Shown: positions 1 through 5,497 of the stretch, piece after piece | Position numbering within the stretch: the first letter of the stretch is position 1 | Layout of the letters: each line of letters starts with the position of its first letter | NCBI GenBank assembly: GCA_025061245.1 | Contig: JANZKD010000016.1 | Coordinates: 1-20,460, forward strand | Length of the DNA stretch: 20,460 bases | Direction: 5' to 3' | Source of the DNA: Candidatus Culexmicrobium profundum | Lineage (GTDB): Archaea > Thermoproteota > Methanomethylicia > Culexarchaeales > Culexmicrobiaceae | Translations under genes and position numbers: made by a program | Notes under the pieces: generated by a model | The model's input: only the letters and a program-made list of their open reading frames with translations | Told to the model about the DNA's origin: nothing | Databases searched by the model: none

Positions 1-48
1 CTTAGGTTCCATAATATCCTTCAAGCTATGCTGAACATTACTAGACAA
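1..48 (-). CDS. 5' end of a gene cut by the window edge, unknown product
   Basis: A GGAGGT ribosome binding site on the minus strand at 62-57 lies 8 nt before a TTG codon (48-46), and the frame stays open for 16 codons to the window edge. The visible peptide begins (M)SSNVQHSLKDIMEPK. It follows the sulfur-carrier gene by 64 nt on the same strand, so it may be a third member of that unit. An internal ATG (12-10) is an alternative start but has no comparable binding site. The fragment is too short to identify a family; the call rests on the strong binding site and open frame only. Confidence 0.4.
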   Translation of the reverse strand, partial: MSSNVQHSLKDIMEPK

Positions 49-112
49 TTAACCAGACCTCCACTGCGCATTTACAATAGAAAACAGTGAAAGATATCTT
101 GAAAAACAACAA

Positions 113-403
113 TTAACCCCCATGAACAGTTGGCAAAAACGATACAACATCACCCTCCTTTAGAATGGTGTCGAGACCATTTAAAACACCTATCTCAACA
201 TCATTTACCAGAACTAAAATGTCGGGTTGAAGTTCAATAGAACCCTTCTTAAATAATCTCTCCTTAGCCTTATCTCCAACAATTCCAGATAATTTTTCAA
301 GAAGCTCTTTCAATGTAATAGGAGATTCAACATTCAATGTAAAATACTCACTGCCAGCCAAACTCTTAAGCGTTGCAAGCAAACGAACAGTTATCTTAAC
401 CAT
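113..403 (-). CDS. ThiS/MoaD-family ubiquitin-like sulfur-carrier protein
   Basis: A 96-residue beta-grasp protein of the MoaD/ThiS/SAMP type. It shows the N-terminal KITVRLLATLKSLAG strand-helix pattern, a central LVLVNDVEI strand, a GDVVSFLPTVHGG ending and, most tellingly, a C-terminal Gly-Gly with no residues after it. In this family the terminal glycine is adenylated by an E1-like enzyme and converted to a thiocarboxylate that donates sulfur (molybdopterin, thiamine, thiolated tRNA, cysteine in CysO) or is conjugated to lysines (SAMPs). Its ATG directly follows the TAA of the SerK-like gene (TAAATG), with GAGGGT upstream inside that gene, so the two are translationally coupled. Which acceptor it serves cannot be read from the sequence; no E1-like, MoaE-like or ThiG-like gene is in the window. 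The family call is secure, the pathway is not. Confidence 0.9.
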   Translation of the reverse strand: MVKITVRLLATLKSLAGSEYFTLNVESPITLKELLEKLSGIVGDKAKERLFKKGSIELQPDILVLVNDVEIGVLNGLDTILKEGDVVSFLPTVHGG

Positions 404-1243
404 TTAGAAACCCTCAAAAACATATAGATGCTCATCATACCTTCTACCCATAAACCTCTGAGGAGGAAGAAGTGAACCCCGCTTCTTCTTAAGTGAATTA
501 ATAAACTGTAGATTAGCCTCCTCAATATCATCACTCTTTAAAAGAGATATAGGAACATTAACTCCAAGCGGTCTAAATGGAATAACATGCCTAGTTGACT
601 TATGAGGCAAAATCAATCTTTTAAGAGCCAAGTTAACAATTTCACTCTTAGGAATTCTTGGAAGAGCTATTATTGCATCACACATACCAAGTTTAAGCAG
701 CTTTAAAGCATCATTCTCAGATTCATACCAAATCTTAAATCCAGATAACTTTAATTTCTTCTCAATTAATCCAACCAACTTAAATAGTTTATAAAAGCCC
801 TCCATATAAGTTATTGAAAACTTATTATCCAATGTAATTATCATCGGTGTATCAATTTTCTCAATAGAAAAATCAGATACACTCTCTAAGGGCAAATCAA
901 ACTCTTTGATAAGAGATAAAAGCCTATTAACATCCCCTCTAACAGTTCTCCACCAAGTATTAACAATAACCTTAGGGTCATTGTAATCAACTAGACATAC
1001 AGGTATAAAGTTACAATTAAGCCTCTTCAACGCTTCAACCCTATGCATTCCATCCAAAACAACAAGTGAATTTTCATCCACAATGATAGGGTCCTTAAGA
1101 ACAGCCTCACTTTTAATTCTACTTATCAACTTATCCAGAAGGGAAGGGATTATCTCCTCATGAATATAAAGTTTCTTCAGGTACTCTAATTTCAACTTAA
1201 CGTTAAATCCCAGCTGCGATAGCTCAAAGACCGATGATGACAT
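404..1243 (-). CDS. serK: SerK/ParB-like protein, probable free-serine kinase
   Basis: The N-terminal ~110 residues form a ParB/sulfiredoxin-like domain with HEEIIPSLLDKLISRIK, then KDPIIVDENSLVVLDGMHR followed by EALKRL and a VPVCLVDY-like strand. The HEE and DGxHR motifs are those of the archaeal SerK group, whose characterised member in Thermococcus phosphorylates free L-serine to O-phosphoserine, rather than of chromosome-partitioning ParB. The roughly 170-residue C-terminal part is less conserved and I do not recognise a separate domain in it. The frame extends to a GTG at 1258, but GAGAGGTGGT lies immediately before the ATG at 1243, so that start is preferred (279 residues). No ParA, parS or plasmid-like context is present. 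The product is likely cytosolic, and the gene is fused by TAAATG to a sulfur-carrier gene. Substrate is inferred from family, not shown. Confidence 0.72.
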   Translation of the reverse strand: MSSSVFELSQLGFNVKLKLEYLKKLYIHEEIIPSLLDKLISRIKSEAVLKDPIIVDENSLVVLDGMHRVEALKRLNCNFIPVCLVDYNDPKVIVNTWWRTVRGDVNRLLSLIKEFDLPLESVSDFSIEKIDTPMIITLDNKFSITYMEGFYKLFKLVGLIEKKLKLSGFKIWYESENDALKLLKLGMCDAIIALPRIPKSEIVNLALKRLILPHKSTRHVIPFRPLGVNVPISLLKSDDIEEANLQFINSLKKKRGSLLPPQRFMGRRYDEHLYVFEGF

Positions 1244-1358
1244 CCGACCACCTCTCACATGGTCAGGGGAGATGCATTACATCACATCATCAGCGCAGGT
1301 CAATCTCATCATCCCTAAACTTATTTATTTAAACGCGCTTTTAAGTGTGGGGCTTACA
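1244..1358. promoter_or_regulatory. Divergent promoter region, SerK-like gene / radical SAM gene
   Basis: A TTTATTTAAA TATA-like box sits at 1324-1333. On the plus strand it would place transcription start near 1353, just before the TTG at 1359. Its reverse complement, TTTAAATAAA, is equally TATA-like and would serve the minus-strand unit with a leader of roughly 60 nt. The upstream ATG at 1272 of the radical SAM frame lies before this box, so translation from there is unlikely. Confidence 0.5.
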
Positions 1359-2513
1359 TTGAAGATTAAGGAAATAGTGTTCAAAAAGATTATGCTAAGA
1401 GAACACATAAAAGAAAAATTAGATGTACAATCCATACGCAAAGCTAAAGCCGACCCTCACGCTAAAAGAAGACCTAGACCATGTGGATTAACTATCCACT
1501 CTGCAATAGGCTGCCCAAATAAATGTTCATACTGCTATATTCAAGATATGGGATTCGACTTTACAGAAGCAAAGCCCTATGGATTAAATGGAAGAGAACT
1601 TGTTTACTCACTATTATCAAATCCATATTTTCTGCCAAGTAGATGGGGCACATTTCTTGCTTTTGGCAGCATATCAGATCCCTTCAACAGAAATGTAATT
1701 TCAAAAACCCTCGAATACTTTAAGGCAATAGAACACTTAGGAAATCCATGTCAATTCTCCACTAAAGCATACATATCAAGTGAAAATGCTAAAAAAATCT
1801 CTAAAATGAAGATACCAATAAACCCGTTAATCACAATTGTCACATTAAAGAAAGCTGCTCAAATAGAAGCAAAAGCACCAACCGTATGGAAGCGACTGGA
1901 AACCATCAAAAATCTAAGTAAAAATAAATTAAAGCCAATGCTATTTCTAAGACCAATAATACCAGGAATAACAGACAATGAATTTGATGAGATATTTAAA
2001 GAAGCTAAACGAGCAGGAGCAGTTGGGGTAGTTATAGGTGGATTAAGAGTGACAAAAAGAATAATTGAAAGACTTAAAAAGAGCGGAATCAACATCAAAC
2101 CAATACTTCAAAGACTTAAGAAAAAACAATTAACAGAAAAGCAAGTGTATATTAAAATCTCTGACTTAAAAGTAGAAGCAATAGAAATAGCCAAAAAACA
2201 TGGATTAATTCCATTCAACTCAGCATGTTGTGCCAACGCATACAACGCAAATGTACCCTGCATAAATCTCTGCTGGCTTAAGGGACAATGCACAAACTGC
2301 CCAAATAATTGTCCCTCAAAAATTCCCCAAATCGAGAAAGAAGACGTACAAGAAATCTTCAGATCAATCATGAAAACCAAAGCAGATGAAATAATCGTGT
2401 CAGAAAGCAAAATTCAAATAAAAATGAAAATCAATATAAAAAAGAAAGAACTTGAAATCCTAAAATACAATTTACAAACTATTTTAAGAAGGAAAATTGA
2501 AATCCAGAAGTAA
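1359..2513 (+). CDS. SPL-like radical SAM protein (COG1533 type)
   Basis: Residues CPNKCSYCYIQDMGF hold the CX3CX2C radical SAM motif that binds a [4Fe-4S] cluster and S-adenosylmethionine, about 52-59 residues from the chosen start. The spacing, the aromatic residue after the third Cys and the overall layout resemble the spore-photoproduct-lyase-like SPL family of COG1533, common in archaea with unknown substrates. Near the C-terminus is a second cysteine-rich stretch, with CC, C, C and then CTNCPNNC over about 35 residues (2224-2330), which could hold an auxiliary Fe-S cluster or zinc. The frame runs back to an ATG at 1272, but a TATA-like box at 1324-1333 lies inside that extension, so a start at TTG 1359 (384 residues) is preferred; ATG 1392 is another option. 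It converges with eS17, with a 13-nt gap. Reaction and substrate are unknown. Confidence 0.85.
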   Translation: MKIKEIVFKKIMLREHIKEKLDVQSIRKAKADPHAKRRPRPCGLTIHSAIGCPNKCSYCYIQDMGFDFTEAKPYGLNGRELVYSLLSNPYFLPSRWGTFLAFGSISDPFNRNVISKTLEYFKAIEHLGNPCQFSTKAYISSENAKKISKMKIPINPLITIVTLKKAAQIEAKAPTVWKRLETIKNLSKNKLKPMLFLRPIIPGITDNEFDEIFKEAKRAGAVGVVIGGLRVTKRIIERLKKSGINIKPILQRLKKKQLTEKQVYIKISDLKVEAIEIAKKHGLIPFNSACCANAYNANVPCINLCWLKGQCTNCPNNCPSKIPQIEKEDVQEIFRSIMKTKADEIIVSESKIQIKMKINIKKKELEILKYNLQTILRRKIEIQK

Positions 2514-2526
2514 ATTAATGCTTAAA

Positions 2527-2766
2527 TTAGCTTAACTCTTCACCCGAAACTTCCTCTTCTGATTCCTCACCCTCACTTTGCAATTGAATCTTAACTAGCC
2601 TAGTTATATAGCCAGCAACTCTATTCCTCAATCTTTTAGACTTAATATCTGTAAGCTCTGCAACTAAGCGTTTATTCTCCTCAAAATCTAAGGTAAACTT
2701 GTCAGGATAACGACCTAATAGCTCTCTTGCAAGACGCTTTACAAGTATAGGTCTAACCTTACCCAA
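2527..2766 (-). CDS. rps17e: 30S ribosomal protein eS17 (S17e)
   Basis: A small-subunit protein found in archaea and eukaryotes only. The GKVRP start, RLARELLGRYPDKFTLDFE and the NKRLVAELTDIKSKRLRNR block with AGYITRL are diagnostic. The C-terminus carries an acidic tail (about 16 residues rich in Glu and Ser) beyond the conserved core. An in-frame GTG at 2772 is possible, but it lies within the GAGGTG binding site, and the family normally begins MGxVRP, so the TTG at 2766 (79 residues) is taken as the start. The gene stands alone on the minus strand, divergent from the histone gene. Confidence 0.95.
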   Translation of the reverse strand: MGKVRPILVKRLARELLGRYPDKFTLDFEENKRLVAELTDIKSKRLRNRVAGYITRLVKIQLQSEGEESEEEVSGEELS

Positions 2767-2882
2767 AGTCACACCTCAATTACACTAGAAAAAATAAGAT
2801 TTAGACTTTTAAATATGTCTCTACCAAGAAAACTCTTTAATATAGCCATGTAAATATAATTTTAGTATTTGGAGGGTGAAAA
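2767..2882. promoter_or_regulatory. Divergent promoter region, eS17 / histone
   Basis: On the minus strand CATATTTAAAAG (2817-2806) is placed to start transcription near 2785, giving a short leader with GAGGTG before the TTG at 2766. On the plus strand TTTAATATA (2836-2844) would start transcription near 2866, giving a 15-20 nt leader with GGAGGGTGA at 2871-2879 before the TTG at 2883. Both positions are inferred from spacing. Confidence 0.5.
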
Positions 2883-3113
2883 TTGCCTGAACTACCCTTA
2901 GCACCAGTAGATAGACTTATTAGAAAAGCAGGAGCCTCCAGGGTAAGTGAAAACGCAGCAGAAGCCTTAAGAGAAATCCTAGAAGAAATCGCAATAGAAG
3001 TATCTAGAGAAGCAATTGAATTAGCAAATCATGCTGAGAGAAAAACTGTAACCGCAGATGATATTAAATTAGCAGCTAAAAGACTACTTAAAATGATTAG
3101 ATATGGCGTTTAA
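2883..3113 (+). CDS. Archaeal histone
   Basis: A 76-residue single histone fold with no tail, the HMf-type architecture. LPLAPVDRLIRKAGASRVS is helix 1 with loop 1, ENAAEALREILEEIAIEVSREAIELANHA is the long central helix, and ERKTVTADDIKLAAKRLL is loop 2 with helix 3; the RKTVTADDI block closely parallels RKTIKAEDI of HMf-type histones. Such proteins dimerise and wrap DNA in tetramers or extended hypernucleosomes. Translation starts at TTG, set by GGAGGGTGA 3 nt upstream (2871-2879). A T-rich stretch at 3140-3145 shortly after the stop may end its transcript. Histones are absent from many Sulfolobales and Desulfurococcales but present in Thermofilum and several uncultured TACK groups, which narrows the host. 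Confidence 0.97.
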   Translation: MPELPLAPVDRLIRKAGASRVSENAAEALREILEEIAIEVSREAIELANHAERKTVTADDIKLAAKRLLKMIRYGV

Positions 3114-3167
3114 CATATATGATTCTATAATTTCCCCCATTTTTTAAAATAGTAGAGAGGTGATAAA
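3114..3167 (+). promoter_or_regulatory. Histone terminator and eL13 promoter region
   Basis: TCTATAATTT (3124-3133) is TATA-like and correctly spaced to start transcription near 3154, just before GAGAGGTGAT and the ATG at 3168. A run of six T residues at 3140-3145 could act as an archaeal U-tract terminator for the histone message. The assignment is from position and composition only. Confidence 0.4.
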
Positions 3168-3419
3168 ATGGAAAAACCAATAGCGAAAGTTAAGCCACCA
3201 GCCCTAATTAGACATGGAAGAATAGTCAAAAAGTGGAAGATAGGAAGAGGATTCAGTATTGGAGAATTAAAAGAAGCAGGACTAACAGTTAAGGAGGCAT
3301 TAAAATTAGGATTAAGAATCGATAAGAGAAGGAAAAGCATACATGAAGAAAACATTGAAATCATAAGAAAATATATTGGAAAGTTGAAAGGTACAAATAG
3401 TGAAGAAAAGCCGGGGTAG
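3168..3419 (+). CDS. rpl13e: 50S ribosomal protein eL13 (L13e)
   Basis: An 83-residue large-subunit protein of the archaeal short eL13 type. The GRGFSIGELKEAGLTVKEA block and LGLRIDKRRKSIHEENIE are diagnostic. In archaea eL13 is restricted mainly to Thermoproteota, Korarchaeia and Asgard groups, so it is a lineage marker. GAGAGGTGATAAA before the ATG is a strong binding site. The stop codon TAG (3417-3419) is formed by bases 8-10 of the downstream tRNA-Ser, so the last ten bases of the gene are also tRNA. Processing of the tRNA from the same transcript would therefore remove the stop codon from the message; see the findings. Confidence 0.93.
   Translation: MEKPIAKVKPPALIRHGRIVKKWKIGRGFSIGELKEAGLTVKEALKLGLRIDKRRKSIHEENIEIIRKYIGKLKGTNSEEKPG
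3368..3377 (+). promoter_or_regulatory. Candidate intragenic TATA box for tRNA-Ser
   Basis: AAAATATATT inside the eL13 coding sequence is a good TATA match whose centre predicts transcription start near 3399, about 11 nt before the mature tRNA 5' end at 3410. This would allow tRNA synthesis without cutting the eL13 message. It may be fortuitous in A+T-rich coding DNA. Confidence 0.4.
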
Positions 3420-3517
3420 CCTAGTGGTAAGGCGCGGGCCTCGAGATCACATGAAACATGGGCCAGAAAGCCCGTGTCCGCATGGCGGACACGTGGGTTC
3501 AAATCCCACCCCCGGCG
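3410..3517 (+). tRNA. tRNA-Ser (anticodon CGA) with a 23-nt intron
   Basis: The acceptor stem pairs GCCGGGG (3410-3416) with CCCCGGC (3510-3516), followed by discriminator G (3517); CCA is not encoded. The D arm is GCC...GGC around TAGTGGTAA. The anticodon stem pairs CGGGC (3435-3439) with GCCCG (3470-3474), and the T arm is GTGGG-TTCAAAT-CCCAC (3493-3509). A long variable arm, TGTCCGC-ATG-GCGGACA, marks a class II tRNA, and discriminator G with anticodon CGA (3442-3444) makes it serine rather than leucine. The anticodon loop is interrupted by an intron at 3446-3468, the canonical position after base 37. The spliced tRNA is 85 nt. It reads UCG codons. Confidence 0.95.
3446..3468 (+). other. 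tRNA-Ser intron (archaeal bulge-helix-bulge type)
   Basis: The intron lies between bases 37 and 38. Folding by eye gives the outer CGGGC/GCCCG helix, 3-nt bulges AG^A and AA^A, and a central helix of CUCG with CCAG that has one C-C mismatch. The intron itself closes as UC-A-CAUG / AAA / CAUG-GG with one bulged A. This is the substrate form recognised by the archaeal splicing endonuclease; the mismatch suggests a relaxed motif. Confidence 0.8.
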
Positions 3518-3541
3518 TCAACATTTATTCTACTATATAGG

Positions 3542-3781
3542 CTAATCCATTAAAAATACAAAAGTTAGGAAGTAGGGTATTAAGCCAAGCAACGGAAGCA
3601 TAGCGTAAAAGAAACCTTTAAAACCAGAAACTGTAATTAACTGAGATTTTACATGACGAGTAGTAATCTCATGTCGTAAAGCTAAATTTGGAAAGAGTAG
3701 AATTGGAGAATATACTATCATAAATAAGGGAAATACAAGGAGTAAAAGAAGTGAATCTAAGCTAAATAACTTCCCCTTCAT
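3542..3781 (-). CDS. Small membrane protein, unknown function
   Basis: A 79-residue hydrophobic protein with two predicted membrane segments, about residues 9-30 (LLLLLVFPLFMIVYSPILLF) and 56-78 (GFFYAMLPLLGLIPYFLTF), joined by a polar stretch with REITTRHVK-like basic character. TAGGT, which includes the stop codon of the 507-residue membrane gene, lies before its ATG, and the two genes are 8 nt apart on the same strand, so they are very probably co-transcribed. I do not recognise the family. It could be an accessory subunit of the larger protein. It converges with the tRNA gene, leaving 24 nt between them. Confidence 0.6.
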   Translation of the reverse strand: MKGKLFSLDSLLLLLVFPLFMIVYSPILLFPNLALRHEITTRHVKSQLITVSGFKGFFYAMLPLLGLIPYFLTFVFLMD

Positions 3782-3789
3782 AAAGTTAC

Positions 3790-5313
3790 CTAAAATACCA
3801 TCAGCCCAAAGCTCATAAATCCTCCCAGCAGCAAAAGTTCAAAAATAGAAAACAAATACTTGTTAACTACATACCATAAGAGATAAGTCATCATTAAATA
3901 CCATGGCATTGTAATAAGCCAATCTAAAAGCAAGTTTGAACTTGCAGCAATACTTGAAGCATTAAAAATTCTCTCAAAAAGCCAGAAAACAAACTCAACC
4001 CAGAGTGCACCAATACCTCCTAGAAAAATGAACTTTGTTTTAGGCCTCCAACGCCACCTATTAACTCGACTTTCTAACTGAGCGCGAAAACGCCAAATAA
4101 ATAGAGATGAAAAGCCACAGATTAATGATGAAAAACCAATAGTACGATCATTAGCTCCCCCATTAAATATCCAATGAACTGTTAATATCAAAATAGCTAA
4201 AAACCATACAGCAAATACCTTCATAATTCGAGGCAAAGACAATATGCATAACACTCTATCAAATACGCTGGAGGATAAGTTAAACTTAAATTTCGTTTTA
4301 TATTGACTACGCATATCGGAATTTATTCTCTTCTTAACTTTCCACCCCAACAAAATGAGGAGAACCAAAGAAATTAGACCAACAAAGCTCATTCCAACAG
4401 GATTATCAGTCCTATTAGGGTCAAACTCTTGTAATGGAGCAATCGCAATAAAAGGTAACAGAATTCCAGCCACAAGAGCAAATTTATGTAAATCGGTTGC
4501 TTCCCTCCAATTATATCGCCTAATAAAGCCAAGCACCCCAAATATTAACAGGAGACCCAAAAAGATTACAATCACTGGAGAGAATTGAAAATGCATAAAG
4601 TAGGGGAGAATACCAAAAATAATAGCTCCAGCCACCATACTTAATAAACTAATTAAGCCGAAAAATAATGGACTCCGAAGAGGTTTTGACCCAACTCTTG
4701 CCCAATTAGCTGGAAACTTATACGCCAAGTAAATTAGTAAAACTGCTAGAAGGAACATTAAAACATATTGAAGAAGAGGAGGCCAATAATCAAATGATAC
4801 TGATACAAGAATAAAACCCATACAGACAACGCCAACAAAAAGAGAAATAAGAAACTTCAATGCCTTATTACTCACCCATGACTTACTTCTCAATTCAGGA
4901 TAGGCTAATTCCACAAGAAATATTGGAACAACTATACTTACAACCGCATGATAAACTGTCAATTCTAATGCCCAAACCCAATTAACATCAAGCCATCTAC
5001 CAAAAACACCCAATATGCCAACATCAGGCCAATTAGGATTAAAGAAACTAGCAACCATTAAGCCCTCCTCAATGATCCCGTAAGCTGCACCTAACAAGAG
5101 AAGTGAACCAATACCCTTCTTCCATCGAATCTTTAATTCTCGCATAATTATGGCGCCACTCCCATACAAAGAAATCAGCATAATGAAACTCAATGGATTG
5201 AAAAATTCAACTGGAGGAGAAGAACCTGAAAGAAGCTCTGCAATCATAGGGGAAAGAAAGAAGAGTACTAAAGCTGGAGAAAATGATAACTGTAATCGTC
5301 TAATCAAACCCAT
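3790..5313 (-). CDS. Large polytopic membrane protein, unknown function
   Basis: A 507-residue protein with roughly 12-14 hydrophobic segments and short loops. The N-terminal part carries distinctive conserved-looking features: SPMIAELLSGSSPP (21-34), GAAYGIIEEGLMVASFFNPN (75-94), the GRWLDVNWVWALELTVYHA stretch (105-123). I recall similar unannotated proteins in Gram-positive and Chloroflexi-like bacteria, but cannot verify this. The intramembrane Glu-Glu (82-83) and His122 recall the layout of CPBP/CAAX-type membrane proteases, but the EExxxR arginine is missing, so a protease call is not supported. The ATG at 5313 follows AGGTGA at 5331-5326. A 79-residue membrane protein follows in the same unit. 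No transporter, kinase or glycosyltransferase motif was seen. Confidence 0.75.
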   Translation of the reverse strand: MGLIRRLQLSFSPALVLFFLSPMIAELLSGSSPPVEFFNPLSFIMLISLYGSGAIIMRELKIRWKKGIGSLLLLGAAYGIIEEGLMVASFFNPNWPDVGILGVFGRWLDVNWVWALELTVYHAVVSIVVPIFLVELAYPELRSKSWVSNKALKFLISLFVGVVCMGFILVSVSFDYWPPLLQYVLMFLLAVLLIYLAYKFPANWARVGSKPLRSPLFFGLISLLSMVAGAIIFGILPYFMHFQFSPVIVIFLGLLLIFGVLGFIRRYNWREATDLHKFALVAGILLPFIAIAPLQEFDPNRTDNPVGMSFVGLISLVLLILLGWKVKKRINSDMRSQYKTKFKFNLSSSVFDRVLCILSLPRIMKVFAVWFLAILILTVHWIFNGGANDRTIGFSSLICGFSSLFIWRFRAQLESRVNRWRWRPKTKFIFLGGIGALWVEFVFWLFERIFNASSIAASSNLLLDWLITMPWYLMMTYLLWYVVNKYLFSIFELLLLGGFMSFGLMVF

Positions 5314-5497
5314 AAGACATCACTTTCACCTAATATTTGATATAACACATAATATAATAACTTACACTCAACAACTAAATTGGATAGCTAAGAAAGCCAC
5401 ATACACTAAAAATTTTAACTATAAAAATAATAGCCCAAAAGGCACCAAAATACAATAAACTAAGAAAATAATACAATTGCCCTAAATAGGTGAAAAA
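5314..5497. promoter_or_regulatory. Divergent A+T-rich promoter region, membrane protein / MFS
   Basis: This 184-bp gap holds no convincing gene. For the plus strand, CTATAAAAATAA (5419-5430) predicts a start near 5450 and a leader of about 45 nt ending in AGGTGA before ATG 5498. For the minus strand, TTATTATATT (5360-5351) is the best TATA candidate before AGGTGA and ATG 5313. No inverted repeat long enough to name an operator was seen. Confidence 0.45.

Noticed and set aside
404..1243. Chromosome-partition protein ParB
   Set aside because: The domain is ParB-like, but there is no ParA partner, no parS-like repeat nearby and no ParB helix-turn-helix; the HEE and DGxHR motifs fit SerK better.
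3435..3474. Unspliced reading of the anticodon loop, or a tRNA-Leu
   Set aside because: Without removing 23 nt the anticodon arm cannot close; discriminator G and anticodon CGA fit serine, whereas archaeal tRNA-Leu has discriminator A.
3125..3502. 125-residue minus-strand frame across eL13 and the tRNA
   Set aside because: It overlaps both eL13 and a structured tRNA gene, and has no family features.
4355..4588. 77-residue plus-strand frame inside the 507-residue membrane gene
   Set aside because: It is a shadow of the minus-strand gene; the membrane-helix pattern and binding sites belong to the longer frame.
3790..5313. CAAX/CPBP intramembrane protease
   Set aside because: The Glu-Glu in a membrane helix is suggestive, but the arginine of EExxxR and the later His motifs are not evident.
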